64,000 nucleotides of DNA, from NCBI GenBank assembly GCA_016839555.1, contig JAEOUA010000011.1, forward strand, positions 124,001-188,000, read 5' to 3'. Under the pieces are notes generated by a model. The model was given only the letters and a program-made list of their open reading frames with translations. It ran no database searches and was not told the origin of the DNA. Of this stretch, positions 1-7,882 are shown one piece after another. Every line of letters begins with the position of its first letter. Position 1 is the first letter of the stretch. The DNA comes from Promethearchaeota archaeon. Its GTDB lineage: Archaea > Asgardarchaeota > Lokiarchaeia > Sigyniarchaeales > SOKP01. Made by a program: the position numbers and the translations under genes.

Positions 1-280
1 TAGATATCTAATGCGAAAAAGGTTATATGAACAAGAAAATTAAAAAACATTTCAATTTATTATCTCTTGAATGAGAATTTCAAATTGTCTCTTTTTATTT
101 GAAAAATCACTATAATTCTTTTCAATTTGAACTATTTAACAATTTTTGGACTATAAAAATATTTTTAACTATGATTATCTTATATTGTTAAAATAGATCG
201 ATAATTGTTAAATTTTTAAATTTATTTCATTATATTAATTATAAGATATTAATAAAAAATATAGAGATTTTTTGATTTCA

Positions 281-290
281 AAAGGGTGAT
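281..290 (+). promoter_or_regulatory. Shine-Dalgarno site deciding the ESCRT-III start
   Basis: The sequence AAAGGGTGAT contains GGTGAT, which matches the archaeal anti-Shine-Dalgarno end of 16S rRNA. It ends five bases before an in-frame ATA at 296. It overlaps the TGA at 287-289 that closes the reading frame upstream, so the start has to lie downstream of it. The nearest ATG in frame is 216 bases further on, inside the Snf7 helices. The 295 bases before the gene are very AT-rich and I see no other gene in them. Confidence 0.6.
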
Positions 291-295
291 TTAAG

Positions 296-943
296 ATAGG
301 ACTTAAAGATAAGCTCTTCCCGAAAAAAAACCGTGATAAGGACGTTACTATAACGAAAGCCAAAACACATATCAGGAAATTAGCTCTTTCCAATAAAAAT
401 TATAGCCAGCGAGCTGAAATTAGTAGAAAGAATGCGAAAATTGCATTAAAGCGCGGTGAAAAAGATAGAGCGAAGAATTATCTTATTCAATATAAAAATT
501 ATCAGAGAAAAATGGATAGAGCCAATAAAATCAGAACAAGAATAGAGAGACAAATTCAAGCAATCGAGGAGGGACAGTTAGTCGCAGATACCGGTAATTT
601 AATGGGTGGGATGAGGGATCAACTAAAAGGAATTGCTACAAAGGCATCTCCTACTGAGGCTGCTGAGATAGCTGAAGATTCTGAATTGTATGTAACTGAA
701 ATAGAGGAGGCTGCAGATATTTTAGCTGGTGATCCAGAGATTGATTTGGCAATTTCAATAGACGATGAATTGGAGAAATTAGAATCAGAAATGTTGTTAG
801 AGCAAGGTGGAGAAATGCCTGAAGTGCCTGCCGATGATTTGCAATACATTTCTGACGTGCCTCTTGAAGAATTACCTCAAGAGGATTCCAAAGACAAACT
901 TGAAGAAGAAATAAAAAAGCTTCGCGAAGAATTGGAAAAATAA
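296..943 (+). CDS. ESCRT-III (Snf7 family, Vps20/32/60-like) protein with probable AUA start
   Basis: This is a membrane-remodelling ESCRT-III subunit expected to polymerise on membranes and be disassembled by Vps4. The ORF track begins at ATG 512, but the same frame is open back to a TGA at 287-289. The added N-terminus (GLKDKLFPKKNRDKD, then a long basic helix) is the Snf7 helix 1/2 region. No ATG, GTG or TTG occurs in that extension, and GGTGAT lies five bases before an ATA at 296, so I start there. The product is about 215 aa, the usual family length. An acidic part follows (IDDELEKLESEM), resembling the Vps32/CHMP4 helix, and a charged C-terminal helix (DKLEEEIKKLREELEK) could be a MIM-like Vps4-binding motif. 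No other ESCRT gene (Vps4, ESCRT-I/II) is present in the window. The family call is strong; the AUA start is inferred. Confidence 0.85.
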   Translation: MGLKDKLFPKKNRDKDVTITKAKTHIRKLALSNKNYSQRAEISRKNAKIALKRGEKDRAKNYLIQYKNYQRKMDRANKIRTRIERQIQAIEEGQLVADTGNLMGGMRDQLKGIATKASPTEAAEIAEDSELYVTEIEEAADILAGDPEIDLAISIDDELEKLESEMLLEQGGEMPEVPADDLQYISDVPLEELPQEDSKDKLEEEIKKLREELEK

Positions 944-951
944 TTTAATCT

Positions 952-1983
952 TCATTTTTTCACTGAATTTATTGCGGATACCATATTTTTTAATTTTCTG
1001 AATGCGATTTGATAACCAAATTCTTCTTTTTCAAAAAGCTGTCTAATTGAACCAAATCCACAATCCGGTTTTACAAACAAGTTTTTTTGACCGTATAAAT
1101 CAATCGCCTTCTTGATGCTATTTATAATTTCAGGGACCTTTTCAACATAATCCTCAATTTTACCGTTTTGTATTGGTTGTAATTTAGTTTTCACCGCACC
1201 GAATGCCAAAAATTTATCTTCTTGCATAAAATGCTCTTTTTGGAAAATATCATAGTTTTTAGGATTTGTTTGGAATTCGTGATCTAACACATTTACTTCT
1301 GTTTGTAATAATATATCTCGTAATTTCGGGCTTATTTGACCACATACATGAACTGAAGATAATTCTTTAATACCCGAAATCGCTTTATTTAAGGTTTTGA
1401 TAATAAAATCTTCAGAATGAAACATGACGCGTTTTCCAATCAGAAGACTCAAGATAGGTTCATCCATAGAGATAAGATTTATTCCCATATCACTATAAGC
1501 TTTCCCGATCTGCTTCATGATTTCTGCAAATTTATCTACAATCCAATCAACCATAATTGCTTTAGGTTCATTAAAAATAATGGGTTTTATCCCTTTAGCA
1601 AGGGTTTCTTTTAAAATAATTTCACTTGCTAGGGTAAATGGTCCTGTTAAACAAGCTTTTAATCCTTTAATTTTTTTTTCAAGATTTGGATGGGTATTCA
1701 TGAAATTCACTAGAAATTTTCCATATTGTAAAGCTACAGGTCGAGTAGGAATTTCAAAATCATTAAATAGATAAAAATTATTATTCTCTTGAACAAGCTC
1801 GGGAATTTCCTTACTTAACGGCGATAAAAATTGCGATATCATATCAATGAGTTGACCATAGCAGACATAATCAATCCCTATATTGATTTGGTCATTAATT
1901 GTTCGTGCGAGATTTTCGTCCGTATTTTCAAGCGGAAACGAGCCAACTACAGTAGAATAGAGCCCATTATCTTTTAAATCCAT
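952..1983 (-). CDS. Cobalamin-independent methionine synthase C-terminal (core MetE) protein
   Basis: The 343 aa protein corresponds only to the catalytic C-terminal half of MetE, as in archaeal core-MetE proteins that take the methyl group from a corrinoid protein or other donor instead of polyglutamyl methyl-folate. It opens with the typical VVGSFP stretch. It carries the expected zinc ligands: His and Cys in SSVHVCGQ near residue 212, and the late Cys in KPDCGFG near residue 305. The SMDEP motif near residue 174 contributes the conserved acidic residue. It converges on the ESCRT-III gene with eight bases between the stops. Methionine synthesis fits the C1 enzymes elsewhere in the window. 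A methyltransferase with another thiol acceptor is the alternative. Confidence 0.85.
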   Translation of the reverse strand: MDLKDNGLYSTVVGSFPLENTDENLARTINDQINIGIDYVCYGQLIDMISQFLSPLSKEIPELVQENNNFYLFNDFEIPTRPVALQYGKFLVNFMNTHPNLEKKIKGLKACLTGPFTLASEIILKETLAKGIKPIIFNEPKAIMVDWIVDKFAEIMKQIGKAYSDMGINLISMDEPILSLLIGKRVMFHSEDFIIKTLNKAISGIKELSSVHVCGQISPKLRDILLQTEVNVLDHEFQTNPKNYDIFQKEHFMQEDKFLAFGAVKTKLQPIQNGKIEDYVEKVPEIINSIKKAIDLYGQKNLFVKPDCGFGSIRQLFEKEEFGYQIAFRKLKNMVSAINSVKK

Positions 1984-2092
1984 ATAATGTATAAGATTAA
2001 AAAAAATTTAAATTTATAAGGTTTAATAAAATTGTAATAAAATAAAAATATTTTACCCTTTATAAGAAATTAAAAAGATAGAAAGTATTAGA

Positions 2093-4111
2093 TTACCATC
2101 GAAATTCTTCTTTTAAACGTAAATTCTTAATTTTAGTATTAACATTAAAAAGGTCTCTTTTTAGAGATAGATGACTTTTCATAAAATCCTTACGCGTTAT
2201 CTCTCCTTCATCGAATTTATTTTCAAATTTTTTCATTGTTTCTAAAATACTATACCGTTCTCCTTCAAGTTTATTATATTTTTCCTGTAAATCTTCAAGT
2301 TCTTTCTCATAAGAATTAAATTCAAAATCACTTCGGCCTTGATAATTGGATGGAAATCGTTCATTTTGAAAATATTCGGAGAAATGATTTCGATTATAAT
2401 CAGGAAAATCAGAATTTATATGGGGAGTATTGACCCATGACTGAGAAGATCTATTCAATGATCTAAAATTCATAAAATCATTAGCTGCTCTATTCACTTG
2501 GTTTAGAAAGGGCTGTCCATATTCTTTTTGAGCTTGCTCCAATTTTTTCATAAGGAAACTCTTTTCTTCCTTATTAGAATTGGGATTTTTATTATAATTG
2601 TGATATCTAGAAGGACAATTCTTGAATTGTTGAAGATCGAACCTATTTTCAAATCCTCCCTTATCATTATAATTATTAGAAGGAAAATAATTACAGGCAT
2701 TGGGATTATTTTGATAAAATGGAGGTTTATCATTAGAAGAGAAAAAATTTCTCTGATTATTAAAATTAGAATCAAAATGATTGGAATTTTGATAATTATT
2801 GTAATAATTAGGTGATATGTTAGAATCCCCATCATATGATTGAAATTGATTTATGTGTTGGGAATTTTGAATTTTTATTTGATTTTTTTCGCTATTTATA
2901 TTGCATCTTAAACTAAAAAAGGAATTTATACCTTCTTCAATGAAATTCTTCAAACTACTCAAATCAATATCTATATTGGTAAGCTTTTGCCAAGATTTTT
3001 TATCATAAATACTGGTTTCATCAAAATTTCTTGCTAATAAGATATATTCTATTACTCGTGAAATCGCATCATTAGGAAGAGTAAGCTCGTAATTGCCGTA
3101 AGCAAATTCAATATAGAGTTTTTTAAATAGTTTGCCAATTTCTTTAATTCGTATGATATCCTCGACAGGGGCTTTAAAAATGAGATTTTGTTTATTTTTT
3201 ATTACACCATATTCATGCACGAAAGAAAGGTCATAATTCGTAATAAATAACACTCCTTTTTGTCTCTGAAGAACTCCTTTATTAGTATGACTATTTGACA
3301 GTTTAGCATGAATCGCATAAATCGGTTTTTCATCCTCAGCTAAATTTATAAATCTCTTATATTCTAAGAAAAAATCTGTGATTTTATTTATAAATTTCAA
3401 ATTTTTTTTAATTGAATTAAGTTCTTCTTCAATTTTTTCAATTTTCTTTTCAATAAAAGATTCAATTGATTTATGACTCTCATGAAGATTATCTAATATA
3501 CCTTCAATAATTCTTACATTATCGTTAGGCTGTGAATAAATGTCAAAAAAATAATCTTTATTTAATGCTAAATGATGGAAATATATGTTTATTTTTTCTA
3601 GAAGAGTACTTTCAAGATATTCTAATAACTTAAATATGGAAACTAATTCGGATTCCATTTTAGGAAAATGGTAACATTTAATTGGAGGATCTCTGGCCTT
3701 TTTAATATTATCTCGTGTTAAATGTAGGGCATTAATAAGGTTTCTAAACGGCTTTATAAGCATACGTGTATTTTTGATCAATTCCAAAAATCTTTGTTCT
3801 AAATCCTCTTTTTTTTCAAAGATATTGACGATTCTATGAGAACTACATCTAGGACAAGATTTAATATTTTGATTTGTTTTAATTACATTTTCTGAACCAC
3901 ATTCTTCACATATTCGTTTATTTCCTGATTCCTCAATATTTTTAGAATTACATTCTTGACAAATAAAAGTCTCTACTTTCTCATTCGCTAAACAGTCAGA
4001 ACAACAACTAGCACCACAATTCTCGCAGTAATAAGCAATTTCGCGCCTTCTCTGGCAGAAATGACAGACTTGAGGTGTAAGTTTGTGATTATAAGGATAG
4101 TTTTCTGACAT
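2093..4111 (-). CDS. B-box/zinc-ribbon, coiled-coil, GRAM/PH-like protein with Asn-rich region
   Basis: The 672 aa protein has an unusual multi-part build. Residues about 15-95 hold many CxxC pairs: a B-box-like block (CHFCQRR, CENCG, CCSDC) followed by zinc-ribbon pairs (CQEC, CEECG, CPRC). Residues about 100-250 are helical and charged, likely a coiled coil. Residues about 265-375 look like a GRAM/PH-type beta domain (RQKGVLFITNYDLSFV, then FKAPVEDIIRIKEI). Residues about 400-600 are Asn/Tyr/Phe-rich low complexity. Residues about 605-672 are a second coiled coil with alternating Lys/Glu. The order resembles eukaryotic TRIM-like adaptors joined to a lipid-binding fold, but no RING is visible. 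Function is unknown; an adaptor or membrane-associated scaffold is an inference. The gene diverges from the next one across about 175 bases. Confidence 0.6.
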   Translation of the reverse strand: MSENYPYNHKLTPQVCHFCQRRREIAYYCENCGASCCSDCLANEKVETFICQECNSKNIEESGNKRICEECGSENVIKTNQNIKSCPRCSSHRIVNIFEKKEDLEQRFLELIKNTRMLIKPFRNLINALHLTRDNIKKARDPPIKCYHFPKMESELVSIFKLLEYLESTLLEKINIYFHHLALNKDYFFDIYSQPNDNVRIIEGILDNLHESHKSIESFIEKKIEKIEEELNSIKKNLKFINKITDFFLEYKRFINLAEDEKPIYAIHAKLSNSHTNKGVLQRQKGVLFITNYDLSFVHEYGVIKNKQNLIFKAPVEDIIRIKEIGKLFKKLYIEFAYGNYELTLPNDAISRVIEYILLARNFDETSIYDKKSWQKLTNIDIDLSSLKNFIEEGINSFFSLRCNINSEKNQIKIQNSQHINQFQSYDGDSNISPNYYNNYQNSNHFDSNFNNQRNFFSSNDKPPFYQNNPNACNYFPSNNYNDKGGFENRFDLQQFKNCPSRYHNYNKNPNSNKEEKSFLMKKLEQAQKEYGQPFLNQVNRAANDFMNFRSLNRSSQSWVNTPHINSDFPDYNRNHFSEYFQNERFPSNYQGRSDFEFNSYEKELEDLQEKYNKLEGERYSILETMKKFENKFDEGEITRKDFMKSHLSLKRDLFNVNTKIKNLRLKEEFRW

Positions 4112-4287
4112 ACTATTTTTAACCCAACTTAAGTTTAGCTTACTTTTAACAAATCGCTTATTAAAAAAAGGTTAAAATTACATTAAAAATTAAAATAATA
4201 TTCTAATGTTACCTAAAAAATATTTTAATGAATGCGCAATTATATTAATTAGAAGGATGCATTAAGAATATTCCGAATTTTATCAGA

Positions 4288-4764
4288 ATGGAAAACAAAT
4301 TTGGAATGAAAAATTCAACCAATTTTGGTATTATTGTTTTTCTAGATTTAGATAATTTTAAAAATTCTATGAGGGTAAAGGGTTGGACAAGATATTCTCC
4401 AAACCCTATTACTGGATATTTAACAAATAAAATTGTGGAATATATTCGAAAATTTAGGGCAATTGATATTTGGGGACTAAATAGAAGAGAAGGAACCGAA
4501 GAAGCGATTCTTTTCTTTTATCAAGATCAAGATTTTGTTCAGGATCTTATGAATACCTTACGAGAAGAAATTTTTACAATAGCAAACGAATTAAATGCCC
4601 CAACTTCGTTAAGTATTGGAATGTGTAGAGGAGATGTGCCTAAGTTAAAAAAAATTACACGTCATCGCAAAAATGAATTTAAGAAAGATCCCGCGATTTT
4701 TTTAGCTTATAAAGCATTGAAAAAGGCAAAAAAGAAAGGCGGAAATTGTATCGTTCAACTATGA
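4288..4764 (+). CDS. Stand-alone nucleotide-cyclase-fold protein (GTP cyclohydrolase III / GGDEF-like)
   Basis: The 158 aa protein matches the palm-type fold shared by GGDEF cyclases, GTP cyclohydrolase III and minimal CRISPR polymerases. The first strand gives FLDLDNFK, the metal-binding aspartate motif. A segment GWTRYSPNP resembles the WTxxxPNP stretch I recall from archaeal GTP cyclohydrolase III. Later come SLSIGMC and the closing KALKKAKKKGGNCI helix-strand typical of this superfamily. The GGDEF signature itself is replaced by REGTEEA. No regulatory domain is fused. It could act in deazaflavin/flavin precursor synthesis, which the F420 enzymes here would need, or make a nucleotide signal. 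I cannot choose between these. No CRISPR genes are nearby. Confidence 0.55.
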   Translation: MENKFGMKNSTNFGIIVFLDLDNFKNSMRVKGWTRYSPNPITGYLTNKIVEYIRKFRAIDIWGLNRREGTEEAILFFYQDQDFVQDLMNTLREEIFTIANELNAPTSLSIGMCRGDVPKLKKITRHRKNEFKKDPAIFLAYKALKKAKKKGGNCIVQL

Positions 4765-4848
4765 ATTAATTAGCTTTTTTTATTAAGATTTTAATTATTT
4801 ATTCTCTTAAGAAAGCTATAAATTTTATATTTTTAATAAAGTTTTATT

Positions 4849-5139
4849 TCAAAATTTTTTCAGTCTTTTCTTCATATTTTCTAGTGCTGCTTTACCATAT
4901 CTAATTTCAAATTCTCTTTCGTACATTTTGCTACGTACTTCGGCTTCTCGTTTTTGTCTCTCATCCCATTCTTTCCTTAGGCGTTCCGCATTTGCTTGGA
5001 TTTGTTGCGCTTTAAACATTTCTTCTGCTTGTTGTTTAATCTGCCTATCCCACTGCATAGGCGACAGAGAATAGCGTAATCCCCCATTCGGTTTTTTTAG
5101 ATTTTTTTTAAGCATTTCTTCAATTTCTTTTTGGTTCAT
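4849..5139 (-). CDS. Small charged helical protein, unknown function
   Basis: The 96 aa protein is rich in Lys, Glu, Arg and Gln and has almost no hydrophobic core beyond heptad positions. It is predicted by eye to be one long helix or coiled coil (residues about 30-95). The N-terminal NGGLRYSLSPMQWDRQI stretch is the only non-helical part. A purine-rich AAGGA precedes the ATG closely. Neighbours are the cyclase-fold protein (convergent) and a non-coding gap. I do not recognise a family. Confidence 0.5.
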   Translation of the reverse strand: MNQKEIEEMLKKNLKKPNGGLRYSLSPMQWDRQIKQQAEEMFKAQQIQANAERLRKEWDERQKREAEVRSKMYEREFEIRYGKAALENMKKRLKKF

Positions 5140-5489
5140 TCCTTAAATTCTCTTTTAGATTTTTAATTAATTATTAGAGTATTTAGAAGAAAAATATTAT
5201 TAGCTTATATTTAAAGGTTTTTATCAAAGTATTTCAAAGAACTATATTCATATTATCTATTACTATGTTTTAAGTATATATTATAATAAGAAAGAAATAT
5301 GTACACTTTTTAATTAATTAAAAAATTTTTAAAGAAAAATTCAAAATTAGGGGAAATTTTCACTAATTGTCTAATAATTAGAAGAAAGTAAAAACAAAAA
5401 GAGTATATAGTATTATTTAGATTGAAACGAAGTGAATATCCATTTAGCCTAAGAAATTAATATAGGAATGCAAAATTTTCTTAATAGAT
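5140..5489. other. AT-rich intergenic gap between divergent genes
   Basis: About 350 bases separate the start of the small helical protein (minus) from the PHP gene (plus). Both strands are broken by stops in all frames and I see no tRNA-like or GC-rich segment. It probably contains the two promoters. Several TATA-like stretches exist, but the whole gap is so AT-rich that I will not choose one. Confidence 0.5.
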
Positions 5490-6050
5490 ATGCATATTCA
5501 TCTAAAAGATAGGTCTCCTTGCTCAATTTTATCAATCGAAGAGTTATATAGATTTCTTTCGCCTCGTTTGGATGGAATTTGTATCACAGATCATTGGGTT
5601 TTACAGGAAATTAAAGGAATAAGTTTCGAGGAAGTTAAAACTTTTTTTAGAGTAGAGCTCACAAGTAGAGAAGGGGATATTCTGGCATATAACTTAAATA
5701 TGATGCCCTCAAAAAATTTAGGAGCAACCCAAGTTATCGATTTTATTCATCGGCAGGGAGGTATAGCAGTTGCGGCTCATCCTTTTTCAAATCGACATAT
5801 TGCATTTTATGATGCGGTTTTTAATTACAATTTTGATGCTATAGAAATTAATGGATCTATTGGAAAAAGTAGCAATGAAAAAGCTAGAAGAGCAGCAAAT
5901 AAAATGGATATCCCTCTAATTGGTGGAAGTGATTCACATTCTAAGACCCAATTGAATACAGTCGCAACAAAATTTAAAAATAAAATTTATTCATTATCAG
6001 ACATCATTAAGGAAATAAAAGATAAAGATTGTAAGATTATTCGAATATAG
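5490..6050 (+). CDS. PHP-domain metal-dependent phosphoesterase-like protein
   Basis: The 186 aa protein carries the PHP metal motifs: HIH near the start (usual DxHxH), CITDHW near residue 34, VAAHPFSNR near residue 96 and GGSDSHSKTQ near residue 146. It is a compact form of the family that hydrolyses phosphoesters, such as histidinol phosphate or nucleotide-derived phosphates; the substrate cannot be read from sequence. The ATG at 5490 places HIH at residues 2-4, which is tight. The frame is open back to a TAG at 5463, adding FLID before MHIH, with no ATG/GTG/TTG there but an ATT at 5475. The true start may therefore be slightly upstream. The stop is TAG. Confidence 0.8.
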   Translation: MHIHLKDRSPCSILSIEELYRFLSPRLDGICITDHWVLQEIKGISFEEVKTFFRVELTSREGDILAYNLNMMPSKNLGATQVIDFIHRQGGIAVAAHPFSNRHIAFYDAVFNYNFDAIEINGSIGKSSNEKARRAANKMDIPLIGGSDSHSKTQLNTVATKFKNKIYSLSDIIKEIKDKDCKIIRI

Positions 6051-6097
6051 AGAATATTTTCGAAAGGAAATTATAAAATATAGACATAAAAAAGAAT

Positions 6098-6385
6098 CTA
6101 CTTAATTATTTTTATTTTCTGACCTAGAGCTTGCCCAGGAACTCCCTTTTTTTTAAAGTGAGCGCGAACTGCTCCATTATTACCATGAGCTCGTGTTATT
6201 TTTCCTTTTAATTCTCTACCACTTGAAGTATACCATACAACAGTTCTTCCGATGAGCTTATTTGCTTCTTTACGTGAAGTGATACCGGGAAAAACTAATA
6301 TACAGTGTTTTGGATGCACTGTATGGCGCCCTGTTCTATAATTTGCAATAATTCCTTCTTTACCGATTAATTCTAATTTATTCAT
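6098..6385 (-). CDS. rpl35ae: Ribosomal protein eL33 (L35Ae)
   Basis: This is a component of the archaeal/eukaryotic large ribosomal subunit. The short basic protein has the family hallmarks: IIANYRTGRHTVHPKHCIL near the N-terminus, then LIGRTVVWYTSSGRELKGKI and RAHGNNGAVRAHFKKKGVPGQALG. About 95 aa is the normal length. The track starts at TTG 6391 (MTMNK); I prefer the ATG two codons later because the family begins close to this point. It converges with the PHP gene and stands alone, not in a ribosomal operon. Confidence 0.93.
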   Translation of the reverse strand: MNKLELIGKEGIIANYRTGRHTVHPKHCILVFPGITSRKEANKLIGRTVVWYTSSGRELKGKITRAHGNNGAVRAHFKKKGVPGQALGQKIKIIK

Positions 6386-6482
6386 AGTCAAAATTCCGAT
6401 TTTATAAGAAGTTCTTGTTTTATACTTACCAGATAAAATATTTAAAAAAATAAAAAATTTTAGGTTTTAGATTTAGTGGACT

Positions 6483-7670
6483 CTATGGGATTAATTTAAA
6501 AGCTTTTTGATATGCATCCTTATGAATTTTATACAATTGTTCATTAAATTCCTTTTCAGCTAAATTTTTCTCATCTTGAATAAGATTTACTACTTTTTGG
6601 TAAATTTTAGTTTCAATCGCTTCTCTTTCTTTATCATAATTTTTCTCAGCACTCTTGCCTAAAGATCTAACATATTTAGAATGCCTCAGCCATTCCCAAT
6701 CATTATTTTTCACCTCATAAGGTCCCGGCGCTTCGACCTTTTGGTTATCTATTGGAAAGATATATGGCTTATAGACACTTTTGCAGGGGCGAGTAGTGCC
6801 TGTATACCAATGGATATTTTTTGCATCATCTCTTAATAAAGAGACTTGAGAACCTGTAGATTCGAATCCTCCATGCATGCATATGCTATTAGCTCTATAA
6901 TGATCTCTTAGAAATTCCATCATCATACGATCTGTAATATGACCTTTATTATCATTTAATAATTGTGTTGATCTTCCTAATCGAGAAGAAGGGGAATATG
7001 ATGGTGCAGATCCAGAAAATGTTATAGCAAAATCAAATTGATCATCGTCTTTACAATAGCCTTTTTCAATAGCGTGCTGAATAATTCCTTCTCGTCTTAT
7101 ATCTCCTTTTCCTCTAATAGTCAAACCATTTGAGATGGATCTTACATCTTTAATTTTTTCAGCAATCCACCAGTCATCCGCCGTCTCCAAGACAAAAGCT
7201 TCTTTCTGGTCAGCAATTAGAAAAGAATTATGATAAGTCCATCTTGGGTTATTATAGGCACAACCGCCGCCTTGATGATACTTTTCTAGTAAACTCGTTA
7301 TTGCATTCAAAGCATTTATGGCATTTTCTCCTCTTTCAAGTCCTAATCGGAGTAAATCCATTCCCAATAAACCTTCACTTCGTAGTGGTTCATGAGTATT
7401 TACTGCTTCATTACCAATAACCACTCCATATTCATTACACCCCATTTCCGCACCCCACATCCACCAAGGTTGGCTTATAAGAACTGCTGCAGTTTCACTT
7501 ATTTGAGGAATTGTTATATAGGTACATTGTACTTCTTCATCATTATTATGTTTCATTCGAGGATTATAAGTGATTAATTGAACTTCTTCACTTGGTCTGT
7601 CCGAATTTTTTCCAAAAATAACATTCCCATCAGATGTAGAATTTTTTAAAGCAACTAATGTATCACACAT
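6483..7670 (-). CDS. C69-family dipeptidase-like N-terminal-nucleophile hydrolase
   Basis: The 395 aa protein begins MCDTLVALKNSTSDGNVIFG, the classic start of peptidase family C69/U34. After Met removal, Cys2 becomes the catalytic nucleophile. The GKNSDRP motif follows and matches the family core, as do the Trp-rich AVLISQPWWMWGAEMG and the NEYGVVIGNEAV segment. The last 60 residues are a charged helix. It acts on dipeptides or other amides; the exact substrate is not readable. No signal peptide is present, so it is likely cytosolic. The gene ends in TAG and diverges from glycogen synthase across about 210 bases. Confidence 0.85.
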   Translation of the reverse strand: MCDTLVALKNSTSDGNVIFGKNSDRPSEEVQLITYNPRMKHNNDEEVQCTYITIPQISETAAVLISQPWWMWGAEMGCNEYGVVIGNEAVNTHEPLRSEGLLGMDLLRLGLERGENAINALNAITSLLEKYHQGGGCAYNNPRWTYHNSFLIADQKEAFVLETADDWWIAEKIKDVRSISNGLTIRGKGDIRREGIIQHAIEKGYCKDDDQFDFAITFSGSAPSYSPSSRLGRSTQLLNDNKGHITDRMMMEFLRDHYRANSICMHGGFESTGSQVSLLRDDAKNIHWYTGTTRPCKSVYKPYIFPIDNQKVEAPGPYEVKNNDWEWLRHSKYVRSLGKSAEKNYDKEREAIETKIYQKVVNLIQDEKNLAEKEFNEQLYKIHKDAYQKAFKLIP

Positions 7671-7882
7671 TTTCTATAACTTTAATTATTTTATTATTTT
7701 AAAAATATTCTATTATAATTTTTAGAAATTAATTACTCTATGATAATACTATTAGATCAACTTTTAATTTCATATAAAGTAAATTAAAATTTGATAAATA
7801 ATATAAAAATACTTTAAAATTAAATTCTGATTTTAATTAATTATAAAAATAATATAAAAACCTTAACTGATATTGATTTGTT

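Noticed and set aside
2528-2835. Two 95 aa Ile/Arg-rich ORFs on both strands
   Set aside because: They are shadows of the Asn-rich repeat region of the B-box/GRAM gene; the near-pure Ile/Arg composition is a frame artefact.
4288-4764. CRISPR polymerase (mCpol) assignment
   Set aside because: No repeats, Cas or CARF genes are in the window; the PNP-type stretch fits GTP cyclohydrolase III at least as well.
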